From Cordylochernes scorpioides (taxonomy: Eukaryota; Arthropoda; Arachnida; Pseudoscorpiones; Chernetidae): a DNA stretch of 64,000 nt. Positions within the stretch are counted from its first letter, which is position 1. The number at the start of each line of letters is the position of its first letter. The DNA lies in assembly GCA_030710605.1 (NCBI GenBank), contig CP092872.1, positions 2,570,865 through 2,634,864 of the forward strand, written 5' to 3'. This document shows, piece after piece, positions 31,271-40,641 of the stretch. The notes beneath the pieces are model-generated. The model saw only the letters and a list, made by a program, of their open reading frames with translations. It did no database searches and had not been told where the DNA came from. Position numbers and translations under genes: made by a program.

Positions 31271-32689
31271 CACTGCGTGACATTGAAAATGGAACACCAA
31301 GAAATAGTGGCCAGAAAATTATGCAAATTTCAGGGTAGACGCGCCTAACCGAGTTATGCAAATGATGTAAAATGCGCAGCCCTCGTGCGCACATGGAGTA
31401 AGATATAAGGGAAGGAACTTGCAGAAAGGACAGTATTCGTGTCGTTATTTCTTCAAGGAAAATCATTGTAGAAATTTTGTTCTTGTGTCAAAAGACACGT
31501 GTAATAACAGAGAATGCCAGGTCATCGTAAACGGAGGCAGTTCAAGCAGACAGACGCTTTTACGAGGGGCATGGTGATCGGACTGAAAAGGGCAGGTTGG
31601 TCCATACGTCAAATCGCAGCTGATACACACCTTGGTGCGTCCACGGTGCACCGACTGTGGAGAAGATGGTTGGAACAAGGAAATGTGGCAATTTATAGGA
31701 TTGTCGGTGCAACCAGAGTGACGTCAGCACGTGTGGATCGGCGTATCCTTCGACAAGCAGTGGCGGCCCCACAAGCCACTTGTACCGCCATCCTGCAACA
31801 TGTGCAAGACACCCTAGATCATTCCATCTCGACCAGAACCATTTCCCGTCGATTGGTTGCTAATGGCTTGCACTCATGCCGTCCGCTAAGAAGACTACCA
31901 TTGACCCCACCGAATAGGCGCCAACGTTTGGAATGGTGCCGGGCTAGATCGACGTGGATGACGGAATGGCACAGGGTCGTGTTCTCAGATGAGTCGCGTT
32001 TCTGCTTGTCCAGTGATAGTCGCCGTGTACGCGTGTGGCGTCGACGTGGAGAAAGGTCCAATCCGGCAGCAATTGTGGAACGCCCCACCGTGCGACAACG
32101 TGGAATCATGGTTTGGGGCGCAATCGCGTATGATTCCAGGTCACCTTTACTTCGTATTCAGGGCACTATGACGGCCCAACGATACGTTGATGATGTGCTG
32201 CGACCGGTGACACTCCCCTACCTTCAGGGGGTACCCAATGCCCTTTATCAGCAGGATAACGCCCGACCGCACACTGCTCGCATTAGCCAACAAGCTCTGC
32301 AAGATGTACAGATGCTTCCCTGGCCACCGTACTCTCCTGATCTCTCACCAATCGAGCACGTCTGGGACATCATTGGACGCCGTTTGCATGCCTTGCCACA
32401 GCCGCGTTCAGAAGACGAACTGTGGCAAATGGTTGAGAGGGAATGGAGAGCCATCCCTCAGGACGCCATCCGTACTCTGATTGACTCTCTACCTAGACGT
32501 GTTGCTGCGTGCATCGCCGTCCGCGGTGGTCCTACTTGCTACTAAGCCGACGCCGTTCTCGCTCTGTATTATGACTATCATTTTGAAATAAAGATCACTT
32601 ATTGTTCGTCCCTGTCTCTCTCTGTTTGCCGAGTTTCATCACTTTCTGGCCACTATTTCTTGGTGTTCCATTTTCAATGTCACGCAGTG
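31271..32689 (+). mobile_element. Tc1-like DNA transposon with intact transposase
   Basis: A 1419-bp element with perfect 47-bp terminal inverted repeats (31271-31317 and 32643-32689, starting CACTGCGTGACATTGAAAAT) and TA on each side (31269-31270, 32690-32691). The right arm preserves the empty TA site near 57881. It carries one full-length transposase gene, so this copy could be autonomous. Confidence 0.96.
31514..32545 (+). CDS. Tc1-family transposase, full length
   Basis: A 343-residue cut-and-paste transposase with no stops or shifts, normal length for the family. Two helix-turn-helix units form the paired-like DNA-binding domain (MVIGLKRAGWSIRQIAADTH; then RTISRRLVANGLHS). The catalytic residues are Asp159 in VFSDESRF, Asp248 in QQDNARPH and Glu281 in SPDLSPIEHVW. 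I count 32 residues between the second Asp and the Glu, not the textbook 34; the same compact spacing is, from memory, seen in the arthropod transposases usually named Tcb1. The C-terminus PRRVAACIAVRGG is also typical of that group. A poly(A) signal AATAAAG follows at about 32587. Start chosen at the first ATG after the 5' UTR; no upstream in-frame ATG fits. Confidence 0.95.
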   Translation: MPGHRKRRQFKQTDAFTRGMVIGLKRAGWSIRQIAADTHLGASTVHRLWRRWLEQGNVAIYRIVGATRVTSARVDRRILRQAVAAPQATCTAILQHVQDTLDHSISTRTISRRLVANGLHSCRPLRRLPLTPPNRRQRLEWCRARSTWMTEWHRVVFSDESRFCLSSDSRRVRVWRRRGERSNPAAIVERPTVRQRGIMVWGAIAYDSRSPLLRIQGTMTAQRYVDDVLRPVTLPYLQGVPNALYQQDNARPHTARISQQALQDVQMLPWPPYSPDLSPIEHVWDIIGRRLHALPQPRSEDELWQMVEREWRAIPQDAIRTLIDSLPRRVAACIAVRGGPTCY

Positions 32690-32752
32690 TATTTTTATTT
32701 TGAAGAGTTTCAACACCAATCAAAAGGTACTGCCTCAGCGCGTTATCTTTAG

Positions 32753-33505
32753 TTGGAGGTTCGCCCTCCCCAGCAAGTCCTATTCACTCCTCTGGCAGAC
32801 TATTTAACCCTTCAGTGGTTTAAACGGACAATGATCTCATTACAGCCAGTCCCTAGACCAACTTCAGATTTAACTTTTTTTTTGGAATTTATGTTTTTCT
32901 TAAAATTAAAGATACTTCGGCCAGTATATATATGTGGTGAGAGCGATCCTGTCGACTCTCGCTATACTGTGGTAACCGAGGGTCTCTCGCTGTGGTATGG
33001 TAACCGAAAGGGGCAAACCTGTAGTAACCGAGAGGGACAGTCCGAGACAAACCGAGAGTTTTCCAGTACCTCTCTGCACCTTGAGAGACCTTTAACAGTT
33101 CTCACAGAGTACAGGCAGTCGTGGTCGAGGCAGAGTGGAAAGCTTGGGAATGTCCACACAAAAAACGAAGACACAGTTGCACTAGGAAAGTTCCGTGAAC
33201 AGATAAAAGTTGAGCTAGGAGCGAAAGATGGAGAGATAGAAGAGTTCTTACTGGTCTACATGGTGGATGAGGAGGACCTTGGTGACAACCGAAGAGGGCT
33301 TCCGCTGATGATGAAGTTACTATATTTTTGGCTAGGAAGGAGGCCTTATATATCTTTGCCGAGAGAGGAAGTATTGCATTTCAGCAGATGCAACAAGAGC
33401 GTGGATCGGCTGGCGAAATTCTACACTGGCGCCGTCCTGACCGTTTCCTATCTTATCTTTAGATGTTGTTTTGGGACTGCTACATCTGATTTTAGACGTT
33501 TTTGA
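32753..33505 (+). CDS. Open frame of 250 codons, unknown, left arm only
   Basis: I do not recognise the product. The first 60 codons lie in sequence shared with the right arm, where the frame is broken, so coding there is doubtful. From about 32937 the sequence is absent from the right arm and stays open to 33505, with GAKDGEIEEFLLVYMVDEED and LPLMMKLLYFWLGRRPYISL as the most protein-like parts. It could be part of a retroelement gag or a chance frame in a GC-richer insert. Confidence 0.25.
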   Translation: MEVRPPQQVLFTPLADYLTLQWFKRTMISLQPVPRPTSDLTFFLEFMFFLKLKILRPVYICGESDPVDSRYTVVTEGLSLWYGNRKGQTCSNREGQSETNREFSSTSLHLERPLTVLTEYRQSWSRQSGKLGNVHTKNEDTVALGKFREQIKVELGAKDGEIEEFLLVYMVDEEDLGDNRRGLPLMMKLLYFWLGRRPYISLPREEVLHFSRCNKSVDRLAKFYTGAVLTVSYLIFRCCFGTATSDFRRF

Positions 33506-33599
33506 CTTCTATCTCTTGCTTCAGCTCAACTCTTAATCTATTACAGAGTTTTATTTATTTATCCTCAGTTTGCACAAAGTACATTACATGTGATGATGT

Positions 33600-35480
33600 A
33601 ATGACACATGTCAATAATGACGGATGGCGCAAACCATCAGCAACTTTTAGTATGAATCTTTTTTTCATAGTTTATTCTGTTGCTTTGATGAATCTTTTTC
33701 TTTGAAATAGGTCTCCTTTATTTCATAAATTTTTGCTCTTAGCATTTTATCTTTCAAATTTGTATTTAATATATTTGGTATGTTTATAGATTGAAGTTGT
33801 AGTTTAGAGATTGAACGTAATAGAGGATATAAGGGGAAGTTAAGAATAAATGCATAATTTATAAAAAGGGATAAATGGGAAAAACAGAAAGGGGAATAAA
33901 GACTAGTGCATAAAGCGATAGGTGAAGAAAAAATAAAGAAAATTTATAACTACTAAAACTCAAACAGCAATATATAGATACACCTAGCCGCTGCTTGTGT
34001 ATGCTGGTCAAAAAACAATAAATAATAAACACAGATTATTCATAATCGGAGATGATCTAACAGGTTGAAATTGTCGGATTTCGTATAGCTCCAAGCTAGG
34101 CCTCTTCATTGCTTGTCGTCTTGGTAGAATCCCCCGTTGAGAGCTTCTGCGTAATTATTTTAAGTGAAACAATTAACTCCAGGGTTAAACAGCAGCTTGA
34201 ATAATCGTTCTTTCCTGAGGACTGAAAGATTGCTGAAAGCAACGGCGACATTTTAAAGTAAAAAATGTTTGCTCCCCGTCCTAAGCTCCTCCCACCAAGT
34301 ATAAAGTATCCAACATCGCCAATAAATAAAATGTCGCCATCTAAATAGCTGCTCTCCCCAATGCAACTTGATATCGATCGAGTTTGAAAGTAGAATCAAT
34401 GTTGGCCGGTCGATACCTTTCATTAATTATTGCTAATTTGCTTAATGAGACTTTTACCAGTCGGCCCATAAATCTCACAGGCTTTAATTACATAAACCTT
34501 ATTTACATGCACAAGTCGATCCGTAGGGTCTTACAGGTTGTCGGCCTAAATGGGCTGTTCCTGGCGCCCATTGATTCCTTTGAATCGCCAATCCCTGGTG
34601 AGCTGTCTATATTCGCCTGACTATGGTCCAGCTGAAGGAATCTTAGAAATTTAGTTCATGTAATCCATTATTTCACTAGAACTATGAATTGCGAAGAGTA
34701 AAAAGTGTACGCATAAAAAGAAGCATAGTCAGTAAGAAGAAATGCATACCCTGACCACTCAACTGAACATCTTAATATCAATTAAGAAATCACATTTTTA
34801 TTAATCTCAGCATCCTCCTCAACTTCTAAGAATCCTTCCCAGTTCGTCTATACTCCCGCTGCTGAGATTCCAGCGACAGTTCCACGAGGTACCATCTTAT
34901 TCCCCTGTGGCACCAACAGTCCACCCCGGGTTGATCTACCGATGAATCGTCTAGCTGTCATACGCCTGTTACGTGGCTGCGACATCACTGATCTTCAGCC
35001 TGTGAAAACTGATAGATGCTCCGAGCGACCTGTCCCTCGCCTTTATAGCCTGGCTTCTGTGATGTGGGTTAGACAACCCACTCAGGAGTTTCGCAGTCTT
35101 TGCCGTCCTAAGTTCCAATATGACGACCCCCAGCTTAAATATTCCGACGATTTAAAGTCTTCTGAAATACGAGATGGACACGAGAAACCGTCTGGAAGTG
35201 AGGTGGTGCCACAACTGTACACACCCCTTAGTTTTCTATGGCACACCAGGCAGGAACTCTCCCAATGCACAGAGCATAGACCCAAGAGTTTCAAGATTCT
35301 ATGGTTCCACCGCCTACATGGCGCACGGAGTCTCACTGGGACCACCTTGTCCACACCACCAAGAGGGAGTATGCCGATATTGCCCATACAAACGTCTGGG
35401 CTGTACAAGGGTCAGGAGTCAGAGATACGTCATGGGATCGAATGACCACCCAGGCCACCCGTAAGTCGGTAGTCCTGCCT
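33600..35480. other. Left-arm sequence without recognised gene
   Basis: Shared with the right arm (about 55290-57190). Two frames are preserved on both arms: 78 codons at 34384-34620 (minus-strand twin at 56198-56434, three residue changes) and a region at 34900-35450 whose frames differ between arms. High conservation simply matches the rest of the arms, so I do not call genes. Confidence 0.45.
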
Positions 35481-35519
35481 TTAGATTAGCGAAACCTACA
35501 GCTCCCTGGCAATTATATA

Positions 35520-35945
35520 TTCACTAGCCGAATGACTCGGGCAACGCCCGTGTTTTACCCGATTGAATGTTTTTATTCAAATACTATTTGTTACAATTAT
35601 AAATTGGCGCCTTAAATAAATGCATATATTAGTTAATAACTATAGCCTATGTGCTTTATCTGTCTATGTACTGTTGGCTTCCGTAGGCGTCTCTTACTGG
35701 AAAAAGAAAGAGAGGATTCCATTTAGTTATTAACTAATATATGCATTTATTTAAGGAGCGACCCGCTCCAACACAATAGTTACAAAAACGAAAAAAGCGA
35801 GTGGGGGGGGGGGGGGGGCAAAGGTGGCGTGATCGTAGCCAACCAATAGGAGAGCGCCATTCCAAAAAAAAAAAAAAAAGCAAACGGTGACAGAGATGAA
35901 AACTGAAGAATTAAGAGATGAAGAACGCATGACGCTCGTAACTGT
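35520..35945. mobile_element. Insertion present only in the left arm, CCCGG-head family
   Basis: Right-arm sequence around 55215-55240 lacks this 430-bp block. It begins near ACTAGCCGAATGACTCGGGC, a diverged head of the 7913 repeat family, and contains the hairpin at 35610-35756, a G16 run (35803-35818) and an A16 run (35864-35879). Confidence 0.5.
35610..35756. repeat. Hairpin with perfect 32-bp arms
   Basis: 35610-35641 (CCTTAAATAAATGCATATAT...) is the exact reverse complement of 35725-35756, with an 83-nt loop. Each arm also contains ATGCAT and AGTTAAT-type short palindromes. Confidence 0.85.
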
Positions 35946-36765
35946 ATATTGAATCATCATTCAACCACATCAGGGAGGACGATTGGAGTTACACTCAACT
36001 GCTGCGTCAAGAATCACCCATCCGACCATAAAGCAAGGTCGACCTCCTGCGCAATTGTGAGGAACACGTGCGGAGAGGTTTCAACAATTCTGAACGCTAG
36101 CTGCCCTGATATCCGAACTGTAAACTTGCATGAACACAACATGAAGATCTCAAAGTTAATCAATACATAACAGAAAACAGATTATCCTAATTCAATAAAC
36201 CTCCACGTAAGGATGGATCCATTAAAGAGACAGGCTCCCAAATTACTGTTGTTTTAAGGAAGAAAACAAAGTGTATCGAATAATCATTAGTTGTTGAAAG
36301 CAATGTGTCATTATCCTCCCGTAGTGCCACTCTGACTGACGTTCCAGGGATGTACAGAAAGTATTTATATAAAGCTAAGTGTGTCCATTGGACACTTAAC
36401 CTGTTGACGACAGAGAAATACGAAGTTATCGAAACCAGAATGTAGAAAGAATATAAATACAAATGAAACTATTAAGCACGAAAATTTCTTTTTCAAATAA
36501 AATAAAATTCCTAGCTATTTCTGCGATGAAAAATACATTGAGAGGGCCTAGCTCATCGTTGGTGAACCCTCACAGCGGTTTCTCCAGTTTAATCCACCAT
36601 ACCTCTTCTTAGAGCTCTACTGTTGCATTGAAAGATTCTGCCTATATATATCGACTCCCCGTCAAAATAAACGCCAAAACTAAGCGTTGGCCGTCACCAC
36701 AAACTAGCGGATTCAGGTCGGTGACAAAGCCACAACACCACCTTTGACAAACTGAGAAACGTCCA

Positions 36766-36809
36766 CCTAGAGACCATGGTTTCGGGCTAATGGCCCTCGT
36801 CAGTCTAGG
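36766..36809 (-). ncRNA. Hammerhead ribozyme (left arm)
   Basis: On the minus strand: helix I CCTAGA/TCTAGG (6 bp), core CUGACGA, helix II GGGC/GCCC closed by CATTA, core GAAA, a short helix III (ACC/GGU, two-nucleotide loop) and cleavage triplet GUC. All invariant hammerhead positions are present. It is identical in layout to the right-arm copy at 54401-54444. Type I topology with a very short helix III is the form known from animal retroelements; such RNAs process their own transcripts. Activity is inferred. Confidence 0.82.
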
Positions 36810-36889
36810 GGGTGCTTCAATTTAATATGATCAACAAATATTTATAGATCATTATCCTGCCGGCCAAATTTCCACATTTTGATAAAAAT

Positions 36890-37200
36890 GTATTTAGAAC
36901 GACATTTGAAAATTATCCCGCATGTGTTTCTTTTGAACGAAAAATCTAAATTTATTTTAAGGAGAAATAACGATTATTTCCAACCTTAGGGATAAAGTAT
37001 GAAAGGATGAATTGTGAAGAGTAATGATAAACGGAAAAATAAAGTGTCCAGGGTAGGGAATCGAACCCACAGTGTTCCGCTTACCGGGAAGATGCCATGC
37101 CCACTAGGCTACCCTGGACATATTTTTCCGTTCGTAAATATTATATAAAGTGATTTTTATACAATATAATGCGGCCTATGATTGTAGAGAACGAATATAT
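36890..37200 (-). mobile_element. SINE-like insert with tRNA-like head, left arm only
   Basis: About 310 bp absent from the right arm, where ATATATTT flanks run together near 54320. On the minus strand it opens near an AT repeat, has a tRNA-like unit at 37119-37046 and a non-coding body. A clear target duplication cannot be separated from the AT run. Confidence 0.6.
37046..37119 (-). tRNA. tRNA-like sequence (SINE head or tRNA pseudogene)
   Basis: 74 nt with a perfect 7-bp acceptor stem GTCCAGG/CCTGGAC, an A-box-like TAGCCTAGTGGG and a B box GGTTCGATTCC. The T stem pairs at only three positions and the anticodon loop lacks a clear U33, so it is probably not a working tRNA. The acceptor pairing is extended to an 11-bp inverted repeat and further to ACGGAAAAATA/TATTTTTCCGT outside. 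Confidence 0.4.
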
Positions 37201-38056
37201 ATATATATATATATATATATTTAACACACATAGATTGGTTATCAACCTGCTACTGATTACCGCAAACAAATCTTCTGACTGTCTCAAAACAGAAGGTCGA
37301 CTTCAATCCAATTTACGATGGAAAACCTTTAAAACATTAATCAAAACGACGACATACCCTGACAAATGAATGTTACTGGATCTATTGTATCTATGTCTAT
37401 AGGGAATCGGTCAAACTGTTCCTCCCCCTATAACCACATTGTTTGATCGTTAAGCCTGCAACTCACTAACAAGAAACAAAAGCCCGACACGCGTACGTGG
37501 TGGACCTTTTTATTTATAAATTATAACAAGAATATCCTGGAATAATGATAAAAAGCTTATGTCCATAGTTTACCTGAATACCATTTCTAACATTCCACCC
37601 TTCAGTGTATCATATAAAAGCAGAATGATCCAATACAGTATTAGAGCTCTAAGAAACGGTCTGGTAGATTAAATTGGTGAAACTGCTGGGAGGGTTCAAC
37701 ACTGATGAGCCAAGCCCTCCCAATATTTTAAAATCACAGTGAAGACAGTAGAAGTTTGTTTTATGTGTAGAAGAAACATCCATGCATTAATGATTTCATT
37801 TCTGATTATACACATAGCGCGTTATCGCGCTTTATAATAAACAGTTTACTGTCATTATTTATTCTGACAGAATGCGCCAACCATCAGTAATGTTGCTCAA
37901 TATAACGAGGTGATTTTTTTCCCAAGAAGGTTTTCCATTCTGAATAAGTATTTCCTTTCCTTATAAAATATATAGGCAAACTAGGAAATTGCATATTGAA
38001 ACCTTTCGTGGTGAAAAACCTTCCTTGAGGCATTATCTATTATGCAATATATGCAA

Positions 38057-38344
38057 ACACTAATAGACAAAACTTAAGGAAGTTGTATCTTTACCATGTA
38101 TATCGGGATTGAGACAATAACTCTTGAAGATATTACAGTGACCTTTATTGAAGTCACACGAGATAACCAAGTGTGGAAAAAATTGCTTCTGTCTTCTTCA
38201 GCAAAAAATTTAAAATACAACCGGTGATATCAAATTTTTTAAATAGTACAGACTGTGTACTTTTGCATGTATTGACAAGATGTCATTAAAATTATTTTAA
38301 TTGTCAAATACTTTCCACTTCCTTAAGTTTTGCCCATGAGAGTA
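38057..38344. mobile_element. MITE, CACTCATGG family, interrupted by a LINE-tail fragment
   Basis: Normal MITE order from ACACTAATAGACAAAACTTA to CTTAAGTTTTGCCCATGAGA, but between the CATCAAA-like and CTTTCCACTT blocks there is an extra 75 bp (38235-38310) that matches the tail of the Tx1-type LINE. The same nested structure is found at 53187-53470, so the insertion predates the arm duplication or split. Confidence 0.83.
38235..38310 (+). repeat. Tail fragment of the Tx1-type LINE
   Basis: Shares GTACAGACTGTGTACTTTTG, ATGTATTGACAAGATGTCAT and AATTGTCAA with the LINE 3' end at 31187-31252. Extreme 5' truncation or a SINE that borrows the LINE tail. Confidence 0.7.
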
Positions 38345-38794
38345 TATTAGAAAAAGTAAAACTATTCCGGTAGTACTAAATATTAAAAAAATGTATATTT
38401 CTATTTATTTTCAACTCTAATGATTTATTTTAGACCATATATAAAGATCATAGTCTTTGACGAGTTTAATATTTGTTTTTGACTCGCGCTTTAGATGTTG
38501 TACTAAATTCGAAAAATCACGTGAAAACGCCCTTGCAAACCTGTTGCGTTGCCTCTGCGTGGGTTGCTCATTACCAGACCACTACATTCTCTTAGAATTT
38601 ATTAGAACACTAACTTCTACAATATGGACTGACTGACTGCCTGCTAACAACTTGTAGCGGTATTTACACATTAAGTCAGAAATGAGTATGCAAAGAGGAT
38701 ATTTGCATTTCTGCAAATACCCCAAGTATGCAAATACACCACACAACCTCAGAACAATTTTTAACGCCTTGTCAAAAACTTTATTTTTATTTAC

Positions 38795-38836
38795 TTCTCC
38801 TGACGAAGACAAAAGATTATGTCGAAACGTTGAGAA
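38795..38836 (+). ncRNA. Hammerhead-like motif, divergent family (left arm)
   Basis: Helix I TTCTC/GAGAA, core CTGACGA, GACA...TGTC helix II preceded by one bulged base, GAAA, ACGU turn and a GUU cleavage triplet. The core bases are all present but helix II is offset by a bulge, unlike classical hammerheads. Followed by AAAATAAAAAACTCC and the GGCCGAAGTGTCTAT block common to this repeat family. Confidence 0.5.
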
Positions 38837-39447
38837 AATAAAAAACTCCAACTGGCCGAAGTGTCTATTTTTCACAGAACTATGAATGCCACCGGTCAGG
38901 CAGCCTCTATCTTTACGATCCATATAAAGAGTACACACAAACAATGAACGCAGCCGATTGAACAACGTTGCCAGGCTTCTAAATGACAAACTAACCTTCA
39001 TTTTCATAGAGAGAGATAATTATCTACTTTTTAAAATATTTATCTCATCTTTTTTATTATTTTTATATTGAATCTTTTTTTTTTTTCAAAATATATAAAT
39101 CTCTCTTTTTAAAATAATTCTTTAAATCCAAGAGATAAAATGCTCTAATAAAAAGAAAAAAAAATGGAATTTTTTCATCACTGAAAGGTAAGAATAATCA
39201 ATTTTGAGTTTCAATGAGAGATAAAAATAAAGGAGAAAAATCTTCTTTCAAATTATTATAAAGTGGATTAATATAATGAATATATTTCCATATATTAAAA
39301 TATATTTACGGAAATATTATACTAAGTCTTTTTATTTTTTCATAGAAGTGCTATATATTGTTTGTTTGAAAAGGGAAAAGAAAGTTTTAAAATAATTATT
39401 TTCACATTAAGCTGCAATATATAAAATCTCTATTTATAACTTGACGT

Positions 39448-39676
39448 ATATTGACTCAAAGACAAAGCTTAAGGAAGTTTCCTACTTTGATGTCACCGGT
39501 TGTCTGTTTTTTTTTTTGTTTTTTTTTTAAGGAGACAGAATCAATTTTGTTCACACTTGGTTATCTCGTGTGTCTTCAATAAAGGTCACTGTGTATATCT
39601 CTCAGAGTTATTATCTGAATCCCGATATACATGCTGAAAGGTACAACTTCTTTAAGTTTTGTTTATGAGTGTATAT
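39448..39676. mobile_element. MITE, CACTCATGG family, founder of the tandem array
   Basis: Complete copy from TGACTCAAAGACAAAGCTTA to TTAAGTTTTGTTTATGAGTG. Its right half continues directly as the repeated unit of the array at 39559-40541. Right-arm counterpart at 52190-52303. Confidence 0.8.
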
Positions 39677-40541
39677 TGGTTATCTCGTGTGTCTTCAATA
39701 AAGGTCACTGTAATATCTTTCAGAGTTATTGTCCGTATCCCGATATACATGCTGAAAGGTACAACTTCCTTAAGTTTTGTCCATGAGTGTATATTGGTTA
39801 TCTCATGTGTCTTCAATAAGGGTCACTGTAATATCTTTCAGAGTTATTGTCTCAATCCCCGATATACATGCTGAAAGGTACAACTTCTTTAAGTTTTGTT
39901 TATGAGTGTATATTGGTTATCTCGTGTGTCTTCAATAAAGGTCACTGTAATATCTTTCAGAGTTATTGTCCGTATCCCGATATACATGCTGAAAGGTACA
40001 ACTTCTTTAAGTTTTGTTTATGAGTGTATATTGGTTATCTCGTGTGTCTTCAATAAAGGTCACTGTAATATCTTTCAGAGTTATTGTCCGTATCCCGATA
40101 TACATGCTGAAAGGTACAACTTCTTTAAGTTTTGTTTATGAGTGTATATTGGTTATCTCGTGTGTCTTCAATAAAGGTCACTGTAATATCTTTCAGAGTT
40201 ATTGTCCGTATCCCGATATACATGCTGAAAGGTACAACTTCTTTAAGTTTTGTTTATGAGTGTATATTGGTTATCTCGTGTGTCTTCAATAAAGGTCACT
40301 GTAATATCTTTCAGAGTTATTGTCCGTATCCCGATATACATGCTGAAAGGTACAACTTCTTTAAGTTTTGTTTATGAGTGTATATTGGTTATCTCGTGTG
40401 TCTTCAATAAAGGTCACTGTAATATCTTTCAGAGTTATTGTCCGTATCCCGATATACATGCTGAAAGGTACAACTTCTTTAAGTTTTGTTTATGAGTGTA
40501 TATTGGTTATCTCGTGTGTCTTCAATAAAGGTCACTGTAAT
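39559..40541. repeat. 118-bp tandem array derived from half a MITE
   Basis: Units start at 39559, 39678, 39796, 39915, 40033, 40151, 40269, 40387 and 40505 (118-119 bp steps). Each is the right half of the MITE, from GGTTATCTCGTGTGTCTTC to the end TTTATGAGTGTATATT. The last five units are almost identical; the first three differ more. The array runs into the assembly gap. The right arm has only two units. Confidence 0.95.
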
Positions 40542-40641
40542 NNNNNNNNNNNNNNNNNNNNNNNNNNNNNNNNNNNNNNNNNNNNNNNNNNNNNNNNNNN
40601 NNNNNNNNNNNNNNNNNNNNNNNNNNNNNNNNNNNNNNNNN
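40542..40641. other. Assembly gap of 100 N
   Basis: Exactly 100 N, the usual placeholder for an unknown length, placed within the tandem array. The missing sequence probably includes more array units. Confidence 0.99.

Larger units (their letters stand above)
36500..37760. repeat. Fold-back element carrying hammerhead motifs (left copy)
   Basis: The arms (36540-36660 and 37620-37760) are inverted copies of the GGTGAACCCTCCCAGCGG repeat. Between them are the intact hammerhead at 36766-36809 and a decayed one at about 37455-37505 (CACTAACAAGAAACAAAAGC, GACACGCGTACGTGG). A SINE-like insert (36890-37200) interrupts this copy only. Right copy: 53760-54720. Confidence 0.65.
19797..39560. repeat. 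Left arm of a large inverted duplication
   Basis: Sequence here reappears in reverse complement at 51983-64000. Anchor pairs: exon 19819-19952 with 63829-63962, exon 22021-22232 with 61586-61797, exon 23185-23409 with 60388-60612, 34384-34620 with 56198-56434, 36766-36809 with 54401-54444, 38795-38836 with 52915-52956. The sum of paired coordinates rises from about 83,800 to 91,750 because the left arm carries extra insertions. The true left limit is unknown because the right partner runs off the window. Confidence 0.93.

Noticed and set aside
34384..34620. Conserved 78-codon gene on both arms
   Set aside because: Its conservation is no higher than that of neighbouring non-coding arm sequence; no motif or splice context.
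37620..37760. Hammerhead within the GGTGAACCCTCCC repeat because of CTGATGAG
   Set aside because: No GAAA partner at the correct distance and no helix II; the CTGATGAG is part of a simple GGGAGGG/CCCTCCC hairpin.
39659..40495. Series of identical 71-92 codon frames
   Set aside because: They are the same reading through the 118-bp tandem unit, so they are not genes.
39559..40541. Possible CRISPR-like array
   Set aside because: Units are contiguous 118-bp repeats with no variable spacers and clearly derive from a MITE in animal DNA.
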